Shown here: in pieces, positions 1-6,396 of the stretch
Numbering within the stretch: position 1 is the stretch's first letter
Layout of the letters: every line of letters starts with the position of its first letter
Source: a bacterium
GTDB taxonomy: Bacteria; Desulfobacterota; DSWW01
DNA: 13,536 nt
NCBI GenBank assembly: GCA_030609865.1
Contig: JAUWSZ010000016.1
Span: 1 to 13,536 of the forward strand
Direction of reading: 5' to 3'
Notes under the pieces: model-generated
Database searches by the model: none
Told to the model about the DNA's origin: nothing
The model's input: the letters and a program-made list of their open reading frames with translations, nothing else
Made by a program: the position numbers and the translations under genes

Positions 1-2
1 AA

Positions 3-653
3 CCGTTGGACATCATTCTCGGAATGCTGGCCCCCTACGACAAGATCGTCCTGGCAGGCTGCCACGGCTGTGTAACGGTCTGCCGTGCCGGCGGTGCAAA
101 GGAGGTCGAGATCCTTGCCTCCTCCCTGCGACTCGCCCGGGAAACCGAGGGGCGTCCTCTGGAGATCAAGGAGGTTACCCTCGAGCGCCAGTGCGACCCG
201 GAGTATCTCGAGGCGATGCGTCCCTACCTGGAGGACTACCAGGCGGTCCTGTCGATCGCGTGCGGGGCAGGGATTCAATTCGTGGCGGAGAAGTATCCCT
301 CCACCGTGGTCCTGCCCGGCCTGGACACCACCTTCATCGGGGTCACGGAGAAACAGGGCCTCTGGGTGGAACGATGCCAGGCCTGCGGGGACTGCGTGCT
401 GCATCTCACAGGCGGCATCTGTCCGGTCGCCCGCTGTTCGAAGAGCCTTTTCAACGGCCCGTGCGGAGGAACCACCACGGACGGCCGCTGCGAGGTGGAC
501 AAGGAAATCCCGTGCGGATGGATGTTGATCATCGAGCGGCTCCGCTCGTTGAACCAGCTCGAGAACTACCGCAAGAACCTGCCGATGAAGTCCTGGAAGA
601 CAAGCCGCGATGGTGGACCGAGGAGAATTGCTAGGGAGGACCTGATGGAATGA
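3..653 (+). CDS. metV: MetV-like subunit of methylenetetrahydrofolate reductase (5' partial)
   Basis: Cysteine-rich partner of MetF, as found in acetogens and other bacteria using the methyl branch of the Wood-Ljungdahl pathway. The visible part begins near the usual N-terminus: about ten residues that normally precede the start of this family seem to be outside the window, so the TTG at 6 is probably internal. The N-terminal half carries CHGCVTVCRAGG, and the C-terminal half has CQACGDC, CPVARC, NGPCGG and a final IPCGW. These clustered cysteines are the family hallmark and are thought to bind metal or Fe-S centres. The protein ends with SRDGGPRRIAREDL, also typical. The stop overlaps the metF start in an ATGA, so the two are translationally coupled. 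The MetV assignment is firm; the nature of the metal centre is family knowledge, not seen here. Confidence 0.88.
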   Translation, partial: PLDIILGMLAPYDKIVLAGCHGCVTVCRAGGAKEVEILASSLRLARETEGRPLEIKEVTLERQCDPEYLEAMRPYLEDYQAVLSIACGAGIQFVAEKYPSTVVLPGLDTTFIGVTEKQGLWVERCQACGDCVLHLTGGICPVARCSKSLFNGPCGGTTTDGRCEVDKEIPCGWMLIIERLRSLNQLENYRKNLPMKSWKTSRDGGPRRIAREDLME

Positions 654-1579
654 AAACCGCAAGCCGTCTTGAGCGAGTCTTTGATGAAGGACATTTTGCC
701 GTCACCACGGAATGCGGGCCGCCGCGGGGATCCAATCCTGAGGTCATCCGGAAGAAGGGGGAGCTGCTGAGAGGGTCTGTGGACGCCATCAACGTGACCG
801 ACAACCAGACCTCGGTCGTGAGGATGGCATCGATCGCCTCCTGTGCGATCCTGAAGGAGATGGGGCTCGAGCCGATCGTGCAGATGGTGACGCGGGACCG
901 GAACCGGATCTCCCTCCAGAGCGACATCCTCGGCGCTGCAGGCCTCGGGCTGAACGCCATTCTCTGTCTCTCCGGGGATCACCAGACCTTTGGCGACGAC
1001 CCCGACGCGAAGAACGTGTTCGACATCGACTCGATCCAGTTGATCGAACTCGTCAAGATGATGAGGGACGAGGGGAAATTCCCCTCGGGTAAGGAGATCG
1101 ACGGGCCGCCCAAGCTGTTCATCGGAGCGGCCTGCAACCCCTTTGCCGAACCGTTCGAGATTCGACCGATCCGGCTGGCCAAGAAGGTGGATGCCGGGGT
1201 CCAGTTCATTCAGACCCAGTGCATCTACAACCTGGACCGTTTCGAGAAGTTCATGGACGAGGTTCGGAAGCTGGGGCTCCACAAAGAGGTCAAGATCCTG
1301 GCGGGCGTCACGCCTCTGAAATCCGCCGGCATGGCAAAGTTCATGAAGAAGAACGTGGCCGGCATGGATATCCCGGACGACGTGATCAAACGGATGGCAG
1401 ACACCCCAAAAGAAGAGCAGTCAGCCAAGGGAATCGAGATCTGCGTGGAATCCATCCAGCGTCTCCGGAAGGTCGAGGGGATCGCCGGTGCGCACATAAT
1501 GGCCATCGAGTGGGAAAAGATGGTTCCGGTAATCGCGGAAAAGGCCGGACTGCTGCCCAGACCCGACATTTCGGTTTAG
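650..1579 (+). CDS. metF: Methylenetetrahydrofolate reductase catalytic subunit
   Basis: Flavoprotein that reduces 5,10-methylene-tetrahydrofolate to 5-methyl-tetrahydrofolate, in the methyl branch of the Wood-Ljungdahl pathway when paired with MetV, or for methionine synthesis. At 309 residues it is the normal length for a single TIM-barrel MetF without the eukaryotic regulatory domain. E21 in VTTECGPPRG matches the catalytic Glu of E. coli MetF. D110 in LCLSGDHQ matches the Asp near the flavin and folate. FIGAACNPF and the QTQCIYNLDRFEKF segment are also conserved in the family. The ATG lies in the ATGA overlap with metV and has a GGGAGG ribosome site at 634-639. The pairing with MetV suggests an enzyme that takes electrons through partner Fe-S proteins rather than a simple NADH-only type; the partners would lie upstream, outside the window. 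Confidence 0.93.
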   Translation: MKTASRLERVFDEGHFAVTTECGPPRGSNPEVIRKKGELLRGSVDAINVTDNQTSVVRMASIASCAILKEMGLEPIVQMVTRDRNRISLQSDILGAAGLGLNAILCLSGDHQTFGDDPDAKNVFDIDSIQLIELVKMMRDEGKFPSGKEIDGPPKLFIGAACNPFAEPFEIRPIRLAKKVDAGVQFIQTQCIYNLDRFEKFMDEVRKLGLHKEVKILAGVTPLKSAGMAKFMKKNVAGMDIPDDVIKRMADTPKEEQSAKGIEICVESIQRLRKVEGIAGAHIMAIEWEKMVPVIAEKAGLLPRPDISV

Positions 1580-1616
1580 GGCGCATATTGCGTCCCATCC
1601 GGACCATAACCCCTCC

Positions 1617-1640
1617 GAAGGGGCCTCCCCCCTTTTTTTC
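1617..1640 (+). terminator. Probable intrinsic terminator of metV-metF
   Basis: AAGGGG (1618-1623), loop CCTCC, then CCCCTT (1629-1634) running into a T tract that ends at 1639. An alternative upstream hairpin (CCCCT 1610-1614 with AGGGG 1619-1623, loop CCGA) shares one arm, so the two are mutually exclusive. It sits 37 bases after the metF stop, as expected for an operon end. Confidence 0.6.
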
Positions 1641-1838
1641 AGTAGCTCAACCTCTGAGGATTGGAAAGTGGCGGGAAACATGCTGGCGGATATGCGATCC
1701 AGGGGCACGACGATCCCGGCTTCGGACGCACTCATTGCCTGCCTTTGCCTTCGACACGGCCTGGAGATCCTGACAACAGATCGCCATTTCGAGAAGATAC
1801 CGGGTCTCAAACATCATAGATACAGAAAGAAAACCTGA
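1641..1838 (+). pseudogene. C-terminal remnant of a VapC-type PIN-domain toxin
   Basis: In the frame ending at the TGA of 1836-1838 the DNA reads SEDWKVAGNMLADMRSRG, then TIPASDALIACLCLRHG, then LEILTTDRHFEKIPGL. This matches the last half of VapC ribonucleases: the 'edW..Ag.l...lr.rG' helix, the acidic 'DaLIAa.al.hg' motif, and the 'l.T.DrhFe.ipgl' end that carries the last conserved Asp. The N-terminal half, with the first catalytic Asp, is missing; upstream in this frame there is only the terminator region of metF. No vapB-like antitoxin gene is present. GTG at 1668 could in theory start a 56-residue peptide, but that would be a non-functional PIN fragment. I read it as a decayed toxin-antitoxin locus. 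Confidence 0.72.
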
Positions 1839-1870
1839 AGCATTCAATCAGGGAGGAGATCTCAACAACA

Positions 1871-3343
1871 ATGGGATCGGAAACAGAGAAGGATTACTAT
1901 CGCAAGGTCGTGGATTCACTCGGATGGAGGCTTTTTGTCGTCTCTCCGGACTTCACGGTCCTGGCAGGCAACCGTCTGGCCACCGAGAAGGGCGGCCCCG
2001 AAGTCATCGGGAAAAAATGCCACGAGTACTTCCAGGGAGAGGGCGCGCCTTGCTCTTCCTGCCCTGTTCCGGAGGTCATGACATCCCGACGCCCTGTCGT
2101 AAGAAGGGCGATGAACGCGGGTGGCGGGCAAGACCAAAGCCACTGCTTGCAGGCAACTCCGATCTTCGACGGAGAAGAAATCGAGGCTGTGACCGTCCTG
2201 GACATCGATCTGGTCCATCTGCACAGCCTTGAAACCGAGCTGACCCGGTCGAATGCCTTCCTGCGCAACCTCATCATGAGCTCCGTGGACGGCATCATCG
2301 CTTCGGACATGAAGGGGAGAATCCTGATCTTCAACGAGGCCGCGTCACGAATCGGCGGATACACCATCGACGAGGCCCTGACATCACTGAACATCCGGGA
2401 TTTCTATCCTGGCGACGGAGCAAGGGAGATAATGCGAAAACTCCGGAGTGAGGACTACGGGGGAAAAGGGAAACTCAAGTCCTGCGAGGTGGACTACCAG
2501 CGCAAGGACGGCACGATCTTCCAGATCCGACTCTCTGCAGCCATCGTGTACGATGGAGACCGGGAGGTCGCCTCGGTGGGTTTCTTCTACGACCTCCGCG
2601 AAAAGATCGAGATGGAGCGAACACTCGAGAAGACCCGGATCCAGCTCCTCCAGGCCGAAAAGATGGCCTCTCTGGGAAAGTTGGCCGCAGGGGTTGCCCA
2701 CCAGCTCAACAACCCGCTTGGGGGCATCACCCTTTACGCCCAGCTCATGACGGAAGAATACCAGCTCGAGGATGCAGCAATGGAGGATCTGAAACGGATC
2801 ATCGACGATGCGGAACGATGTCGGAACACGGTTCGAGAACTCCTGGAGTTTGCAAGACAGACGCGACAGGAGATCCGGTTGAATGACTTGAACCATGCGC
2901 TTTCCCAGACCCTGGTCCTCCTCGAGAATCAGGCCCTGTTTCACAACATCGAAATCGTGAAATCGCTGGAGCCTGACCTCCCGAAGGTCCCGTCCGACAT
3001 CCAGCAACTCAACCACGTGTTCATGAACATCATCCTGAATGCAGCAGAGGCAATGGAGGGGACAGGGCAGCTCCGCGTGGAGACCCTTCCGTCCGACAAC
3101 GGGAGCAGTGTGCTGATCCGACTCTCGGACACAGGTCCGGGCATCCCGACAGAGGTGCTCCCCCATATCTTCGAGCCCTTCTTCACGACCAAGGAGGAGG
3201 GAAAAGGCACCGGACTCGGCTTGAGCCTGGTCTACGGCATTATCGAGAATCACAACGGCCGCATCTGGGCGGAAAGCGAGCAGGGAAAGGGAACGACCTT
3301 CACGATCGAGCTGCCCATGGGCCAACCACCTGAACAGGAGTAG
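1871..3343 (+). CDS. Cytoplasmic PAS-PAS sensor histidine kinase (NtrB-like core)
   Basis: 490-residue sensor kinase with no membrane segment or signal peptide, so it senses an internal cue. First PAS-like domain at about residues 8-115 has cysteines C50, C61 and C64 (KKCHEYF, PCSSCP) plus C92. The second PAS is at about 130-250. A short coiled linker leads to HisKA, with phospho-acceptor H277 in GVAHQLNNPLGG, then HATPase_c with the N box (NIILNAAEAMEG), G1 (DTGPGIP), F box (FEPFFTTK) and G2 (GTGLGLSLVYG). All catalytic boxes are intact. The ATG follows GGGAGGAG at 1851-1858 with a rather long 12-base gap; no other start fits better. The next gene starts 3 bases after the stop, so the two kinases are co-transcribed. 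The signal is unknown; the cysteines make redox or metal sensing plausible. Confidence 0.9.
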   Translation: MGSETEKDYYRKVVDSLGWRLFVVSPDFTVLAGNRLATEKGGPEVIGKKCHEYFQGEGAPCSSCPVPEVMTSRRPVVRRAMNAGGGQDQSHCLQATPIFDGEEIEAVTVLDIDLVHLHSLETELTRSNAFLRNLIMSSVDGIIASDMKGRILIFNEAASRIGGYTIDEALTSLNIRDFYPGDGAREIMRKLRSEDYGGKGKLKSCEVDYQRKDGTIFQIRLSAAIVYDGDREVASVGFFYDLREKIEMERTLEKTRIQLLQAEKMASLGKLAAGVAHQLNNPLGGITLYAQLMTEEYQLEDAAMEDLKRIIDDAERCRNTVRELLEFARQTRQEIRLNDLNHALSQTLVLLENQALFHNIEIVKSLEPDLPKVPSDIQQLNHVFMNIILNAAEAMEGTGQLRVETLPSDNGSSVLIRLSDTGPGIPTEVLPHIFEPFFTTKEEGKGTGLGLSLVYGIIENHNGRIWAESEQGKGTTFTIELPMGQPPEQE

Positions 3344-3346
3344 ACA

Positions 3347-4846
3347 GTGAGCGAAGAGAGTCAGGATTTGCAGGTTCTCGTGGTTGACGACGAGCGAGAC
3401 ATCCGAGACGGGAGCGAGCGGATACTCACGCGAAAGGGCTACAACGTCACCAAGGCATCGAACGGCGAAGAGGCCCTTGCCTTCGTAGAGAAGACGCAAT
3501 ACGCGATCGTACTGCTCGACCTGAAGATGCCCGGCATGGACGGCCTGGAGGTCCTTCGCCTGATCCGCGAGTCCCATCCCGACACCCTCGTCATCGTGAT
3601 CACCGGCTACGCGACGATTGAAACAGCGATCGAGGCGATGAAGCGAGGGGCTTATGATTTCATGCCCAAGCCCTTCAAACCGGATCAGCTAAGGATCGTA
3701 GTCGACCGGGCCATGGAGCGAAAGCAACTAACCGACGAAGCCAGACGCCTGGCAGCGGAGCGTCGGCGTACGCTCAAGGATCTTCACCTGGAGCAGAGCA
3801 GGACCCGGACCGTGATTCGTGCCCTGCCGGACGGGGTCATCGTCACCACGCCGGACGCACACGTGGCCCTGATGAACCCTGCCTGCACGCGCCTGATCGC
3901 CCTCCCCGGGGAGTTCCGGCCCGGGGAACACATCCGTCACTATGTGGAGGACGAAAGCCTCCGCGATCTCGTGACCCGCACCTCACGAGGCGAGGTGCCG
4001 GAAGAGCAGACCAGCCTCACCTATGAGTTCTCCACGGAAGGGGACAAATACCTGAGAGCCGATTCCACAACGATACGCAGTGAAACAGGAGAGTGTCTCG
4101 GCGCCGTGACGGTAGTTATCGACATCACCGGGCTCATGGTGCTCGACCGGCTCAAGTCCGAGTTCGTGGCCAAGGTGTCGCACGAGCTCCGCTCCCCCCT
4201 TTCGACGATTCACGAACAGCTTGCCATGGTCCTCGGCAAACTGACCAACGAGGCTTCGGTCGAGCAGCGACACCTCCTCACCCGGGCCAAGGAGAAGACC
4301 CGCGGCCTGATCACGATGATCGGCGACCTCCTCGATCTCGCCAGGATCGAATCAGGGTTGGTCACAAAAGACCGCAAACCGGTCGATGTGTCCGGCATTC
4401 TCACCGGTGTCGTCGAGTTCCTGGGGTCCAAGGCAAAGGGCAAAAAGCAGACTCTGACCCTGAGGCTTCCGGAACAGGGGCTCCCCCCGGTCTCTGCAGA
4501 TCCCCAGTCCCTTGAGATCGTCTTCGGAAACCTCATTACGAACGCCATCCACTACACCGGAGAGGACGGCCGAATCGAGGTAAGCGGGACCACAAAGGAC
4601 AATCAGGTCCGGATTGCTGTCAAGGACAACGGGTTCGGCATCGAGGAACGGCACCAGGAGAAGATCTTCGACAGGTTCTACCGGGTTAAGGATGACAATA
4701 CCCGCTACATCACCGGGACGGGATTGGGGCTCCCGATCGTCAAGGGAATCGTCGAGGACCTGGGGGGGAATATCGGGTTGGAGAGTGCGCCCGGCAAGGG
4801 GAGCACCTTTACCGTCGTGCTTCCGTTGTCTTCAGAGAATCCCTAG
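3347..4846 (+). CDS. Hybrid response regulator/histidine kinase (REC-PAS-HisKA-HATPase)
   Basis: 499 residues, cytoplasmic. N-terminal receiver domain (about 8-120) has the acidic pair DD (14-15), phospho-acceptor D58 in LLDLKMPGMDG, T86 in VITGYAT and K108 in MPKPF. A charged coiled linker (about 115-150) precedes a PAS domain (about 152-262). Then come HisKA with H279 in KVSHELRSPL and HATPase_c with NLITNAIHYTG, DNGFGIEE, FDRFYRV and GTGLGLPIVKGIVEDLGG. The receiver comes before the kinase, so phosphorylation of D58, perhaps by the upstream kinase, would control the kinase core. Start is GTG at 3347 behind AGGAG (3336-3340), only 3 bases after the previous stop. No DNA-binding or enzymatic output domain is present, so a further receiver must carry the signal; the convergent single-domain regulator is the obvious candidate. 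Confidence 0.9.
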   Translation: MSEESQDLQVLVVDDERDIRDGSERILTRKGYNVTKASNGEEALAFVEKTQYAIVLLDLKMPGMDGLEVLRLIRESHPDTLVIVITGYATIETAIEAMKRGAYDFMPKPFKPDQLRIVVDRAMERKQLTDEARRLAAERRRTLKDLHLEQSRTRTVIRALPDGVIVTTPDAHVALMNPACTRLIALPGEFRPGEHIRHYVEDESLRDLVTRTSRGEVPEEQTSLTYEFSTEGDKYLRADSTTIRSETGECLGAVTVVIDITGLMVLDRLKSEFVAKVSHELRSPLSTIHEQLAMVLGKLTNEASVEQRHLLTRAKEKTRGLITMIGDLLDLARIESGLVTKDRKPVDVSGILTGVVEFLGSKAKGKKQTLTLRLPEQGLPPVSADPQSLEIVFGNLITNAIHYTGEDGRIEVSGTTKDNQVRIAVKDNGFGIEERHQEKIFDRFYRVKDDNTRYITGTGLGLPIVKGIVEDLGGNIGLESAPGKGSTFTVVLPLSSENP

Positions 4847-4890
4847 TGGGGTGACCTGCCAATTTCGCTATTTTCATGAGAGTCTTGCCG

Positions 4891-4998
4891 TTTGGTGCTG
4901 TCCGGGGTTGCCTCTCCGATTTGCTTGGGCTCCGTCTCTCCCTCCCCCTACAAAGTCGCCCGGCACAAATCTCCGACGGAACCCAGGACAGCACCAAA
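4891..4998. repeat. 108-bp element with 33-bp imperfect terminal inverted repeats (MITE-like)
   Basis: The left arm 4891-4923 begins TTTGGTGCTGTCC. The right arm 4966-4998 ends with its exact complement GGACAGCACCAAA. By hand alignment 27 of 33 positions match, including the first 13. The 42 bases between are pyrimidine-rich and non-coding. I see no clear target-site duplication in the flanks. It fills most of the gap between the convergent kinase and regulator genes, so it could also act as a structured transcript end, though it lacks a T tract. Confidence 0.55.
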
Positions 4999-5010
4999 TG
5001 CATCAGGCTC

Positions 5011-5031
5011 TGTCCGGAACACATAGTGACA
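5011..5031. repeat. Possible solo insertion-sequence end
   Basis: TGTCCGGAACACATAGTGACA begins with TGTC and ends with GACA, resembling from memory the terminal repeats of IS481-like and related elements. No transposase is nearby. It lies 12 bases outside the 108-bp inverted-repeat element, so this gap may be an insertion scar. Weak evidence. Confidence 0.25.
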
Positions 5032-5113
5032 CTTGCCTCTCGGCGCACTCGCCGGAATGTCTCATGAACACTGCCAAGAGAGGTTTAGGAGTGGGGTGGA
5101 GGGAGACCGTGCG

Positions 5114-5503
5114 TCAGGTTCCCAACAGGCTCTTCACGCTTTCGGTGATCTCTTCGGCAGAGGCGGGCTTGGGAAGATAGTCGTCAGCCTCTGTGCTCAT
5201 CCCATCGTAGTGGGAGTACTGCGTGGTCCCGACGTGCGTGCTGACGGCCGTGAGCAGCACGATCGGTATGCCACTGTATTTTTCGTCCTTCTTGAGTTCC
5301 GCGCAGACCTCATAGCCGTCCTTCTCGGGCATCATCACGTCCAGAACAATCGCATCCGGCGGATTTGCCTTCACCTTCTCGAGCCCTTGCACCCCATCAT
5401 AGGCCACCTCGACCTCGAAGCCGGCCTGCTCGAGGTATTGCTTCACGAGGTCCGCGAAATCCGGTTCGTCATCCACGACCAGTACTCTCTTTTTCTCGCT
5501 CAT
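5114..5503 (-). CDS. Single-domain response regulator (CheY/Spo0F-like receiver)
   Basis: 129 residues, a receiver domain and nothing else. It shows the acidic pair at D11/D12 (VLVVDDEPD), phospho-acceptor D55 in IVLDVMMPEKDGYEV, T85 in VLLTAV and K112 in YLPKPAS. The loop between the Thr and Lys (STHVGTTQYSHYDGMSTEADD) is longer than in CheY. The ATG at 5503 has a clear ribosome site, GGAGGATCT, about 8-16 bases upstream. It converges on the two kinase genes and has its own promoter. With no output domain it must act by protein contact or as a phosphotransfer intermediate. Partnership with the adjacent kinases is inferred from position only. Confidence 0.9.
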   Translation of the reverse strand: MSEKKRVLVVDDEPDFADLVKQYLEQAGFEVEVAYDGVQGLEKVKANPPDAIVLDVMMPEKDGYEVCAELKKDEKYSGIPIVLLTAVSTHVGTTQYSHYDGMSTEADDYLPKPASAEEITESVKSLLGT

Positions 5504-5561
5504 CCCGAAGATCCTCCTGCCGGTCCGAAGTTCTCTCGTACCACGAACAATTCACGTTTTT

Positions 5562-5590
5562 ACATTACAAACACCCGAAAAGAAAGTCAA
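5562..5590 (-). promoter_or_regulatory. Candidate sigma-70 promoter of the receiver-domain regulator
   Basis: On the minus strand TTGACT (5590-5585), a 17-base spacer, then TAATGT (5567-5562). The -35 is one base from consensus; the -10 keeps the conserved TA...T. Transcription would start near 5555, giving a leader of about 50 bases. A perfect 10-base palindrome CCTGCGCAGG (5591-5600) abuts the -35 on its upstream side and could be a protein-binding site. Confidence 0.5.
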
Positions 5591-5649
5591 CCTGCGCAGG
5601 GGTTGGGAGCCTCATCAGCGACCATCCGCAGAGCAGGTGGTATGAGGAA

Positions 5650-5666
5650 TGCCCCTAGAAGGGGCA
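5650..5666. repeat. Short perfect hairpin
   Basis: TGCCCCT (5650-5656), loop AGA, AGGGGCA (5660-5666): a 7-bp perfect stem. It marks the edge between GC-rich DNA and the AT-richer inverted-repeat block that follows. No T tract on either side, so not an obvious terminator. Confidence 0.5.
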
Positions 5667-5712
5667 CGTGATCACCAACTCAGTAGAAATCCCCCTGTGG
5701 TCGCTGATACAT

Positions 5713-5840
5713 GAAGAAAAATTCTGGCTCATGGTTATTCGCTCAAGAAAAACAGATGGATTCTTTAGCGCCCTTTCTAAGTCCGACATGTCCTTTGGTC
5801 ATCTTTTCCATGTTCTTATCATGAGCCAGGATTTTTCTTC
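5713..5840. repeat. Inverted repeat pair A: 21-bp arms, 20 of 21 matching
   Basis: Left arm 5713-5733 starts GAAGAAAAATTCTGGCTCATG. Right arm 5820-5840 is its reverse complement with one mismatch. The 86 bases between are AT-rich compared with the rest of the window. The arms lie within a 98-codon open frame (5668-5964) that I do not accept as a gene. The pair is followed, after only 3 bases, by a second inverted repeat pair. Confidence 0.7.
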
Positions 5841-5843
5841 GAT

Positions 5844-5962
5844 AAATCCGGCCTACTCCACCGGCGGCGTTTGCCTCAGAGTTGGCAAAATGATTGAATA
5901 CGCTTGGAACGGCAGAGCCTTTTCAATTCTCACCGGCAAAGCCGGTGGATTAGGCCGGATTT
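5844..5962. repeat. Inverted repeat pair B: 22-bp arms, 21 of 22 matching
   Basis: Left arm 5844-5865 starts AAATCCGGCCTACTCCACC. Right arm 5941-5962 is its reverse complement with one mismatch. Inside, TTTGCC (5870-5875) and GGCAAA (5884-5889) form a smaller hairpin, and another GGCAAA copy occurs just inside the right arm. The arm sequence is unrelated to that of pair A, yet the pairs sit side by side as two large stem-loops of about 120-130 bases each. Confidence 0.7.
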
Positions 5963-5982
5963 AGGGTGCAGCTCCGGTCCAT

Positions 5983-6011
5983 TTGACAATGTCTCGGAAT
6001 CTCCCTATAGT
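5983..6011 (+). promoter_or_regulatory. Near-consensus sigma-70 promoter
   Basis: TTGACA (5983-5988), exactly 17 bases, then TATAGT (6006-6011). The -35 is perfect and the -10 has one mismatch to TATAAT. The predicted start is near 6018. It is the strongest promoter-like sequence I see in the window and is followed by a structured region and a terminator, with no open reading frame of note, so it probably drives a non-coding transcript or a regulated leader. Confidence 0.72.
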
Positions 6012-6017
6012 ACTACA

Positions 6018-6187
6018 AATTCTCCGATCCACTCTCTCTAAAGGGCTGACTCCCAACCGAGAGGTGGACATTGGGTACGACCGGAAACGGTTGTGCCTCC
6101 CGTGCTTGGAAAGGAGAAGAGCTGAGGATCCGGCAGGCTCCGATCGCCGGAACGCATTCAGGCTTCCCTCTTCGGGAAGCTTTTTTG
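6018..6187 (+). ncRNA. Candidate structured RNA (small RNA or riboswitch-like leader)
   Basis: About 170 bases between a near-consensus promoter and an intrinsic terminator. By eye it folds into successive stems. (1) CTCTC (6034-6038) with GAGAG (6059-6063), enclosing GGG/CCC (6043-6045/6052-6054). (2) An 11-bp stem 6073-6083/6088-6098 with three G-U pairs and a GAAA tetraloop at 6084-6087. (3) TCCGGC (6129-6134) with GCCGGA (6146-6151). (4) The terminator hairpin. The GNRA loop on a stem with wobble pairs is typical of functional RNA. I compared it from memory with c-di-GMP (GEMM), cobalamin, TPP, SAM/SAH, glycine, fluoride, 6S and SRP RNAs and saw no match. Whether it is a free sRNA or an attenuated leader of the lipoprotein gene at 6397 is open. 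Confidence 0.5.
6162..6187 (+). terminator. Strong intrinsic terminator
   Basis: GCTTCCC (6162-6168), loop TCTTC, GGGAAGC (6174-6180), then TTTTTTG. A 7-bp perfect stem running straight into six Ts is a textbook Rho-independent terminator. It closes the transcript started near 6018, or conditionally blocks read-through into the lipoprotein gene about 210 bases downstream. Confidence 0.88.
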
Positions 6188-6396
6188 TTTCCCGCCGCTT
6201 CTCCCTTCCGAGGCAGTTCACCCGAGCAGCGTGTCTCATGCATCGAGCGAGCCTTGTGAATCTCGACTCATTCAACGTGCCGCCTCCCGGCAGGCATCTC
6301 CCCGTGATCCGGAGAGCGTGGAAGGAATCCCGGCTCGAGACGGCACGAACCGGCTCGCACAACCCCTTGAGGTAACCACAATGAAGGAGAAGAAAA
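6188..6396 (+). other. Leader region upstream of the haem lipoprotein gene
   Basis: 209 bases with no convincing ORF. It contains GCGAGCC (6247-6253), which could pair with GGCTCGC at 6352-6358; a second copy of CGGCTCG near 6331-6337 would compete. No clear promoter of its own was found, so the downstream gene may depend on read-through past the terminator at 6162-6187 or on an unrecognised promoter. The ribosome site AAGGAG (6383-6388) sits 8 bases before the ATG at 6397. Confidence 0.35.

Noticed and set aside
2384..3577. 397-codon minus-strand ORF
   Set aside because: Antisense to well-supported kinase genes; a frame shadow in GC-rich DNA.
5033..5671. 212-codon plus-strand ORF
   Set aside because: Antisense to the receiver-domain regulator, which has all catalytic residues, a ribosome site and a promoter.
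5713..5840. Integron attC site
   Set aside because: Size and inverted arms fit loosely, but the RYYYAAC/GTTRRRY core sites are not at the ends and there is no integrase.
5668..5964. 98-codon plus-strand ORF
   Set aside because: It is built across two inverted repeat pairs and contains all four arms; no recognisable domain, no good ribosome site. Best read as repeat DNA that happens to be open, although a repeat-encoded small protein is not excluded.
6018..6187. c-di-GMP (GEMM) riboswitch
   Set aside because: These often precede cytochrome genes in related bacteria, but the conserved GGCAAACC and GGACGCAAAGCC blocks are absent.
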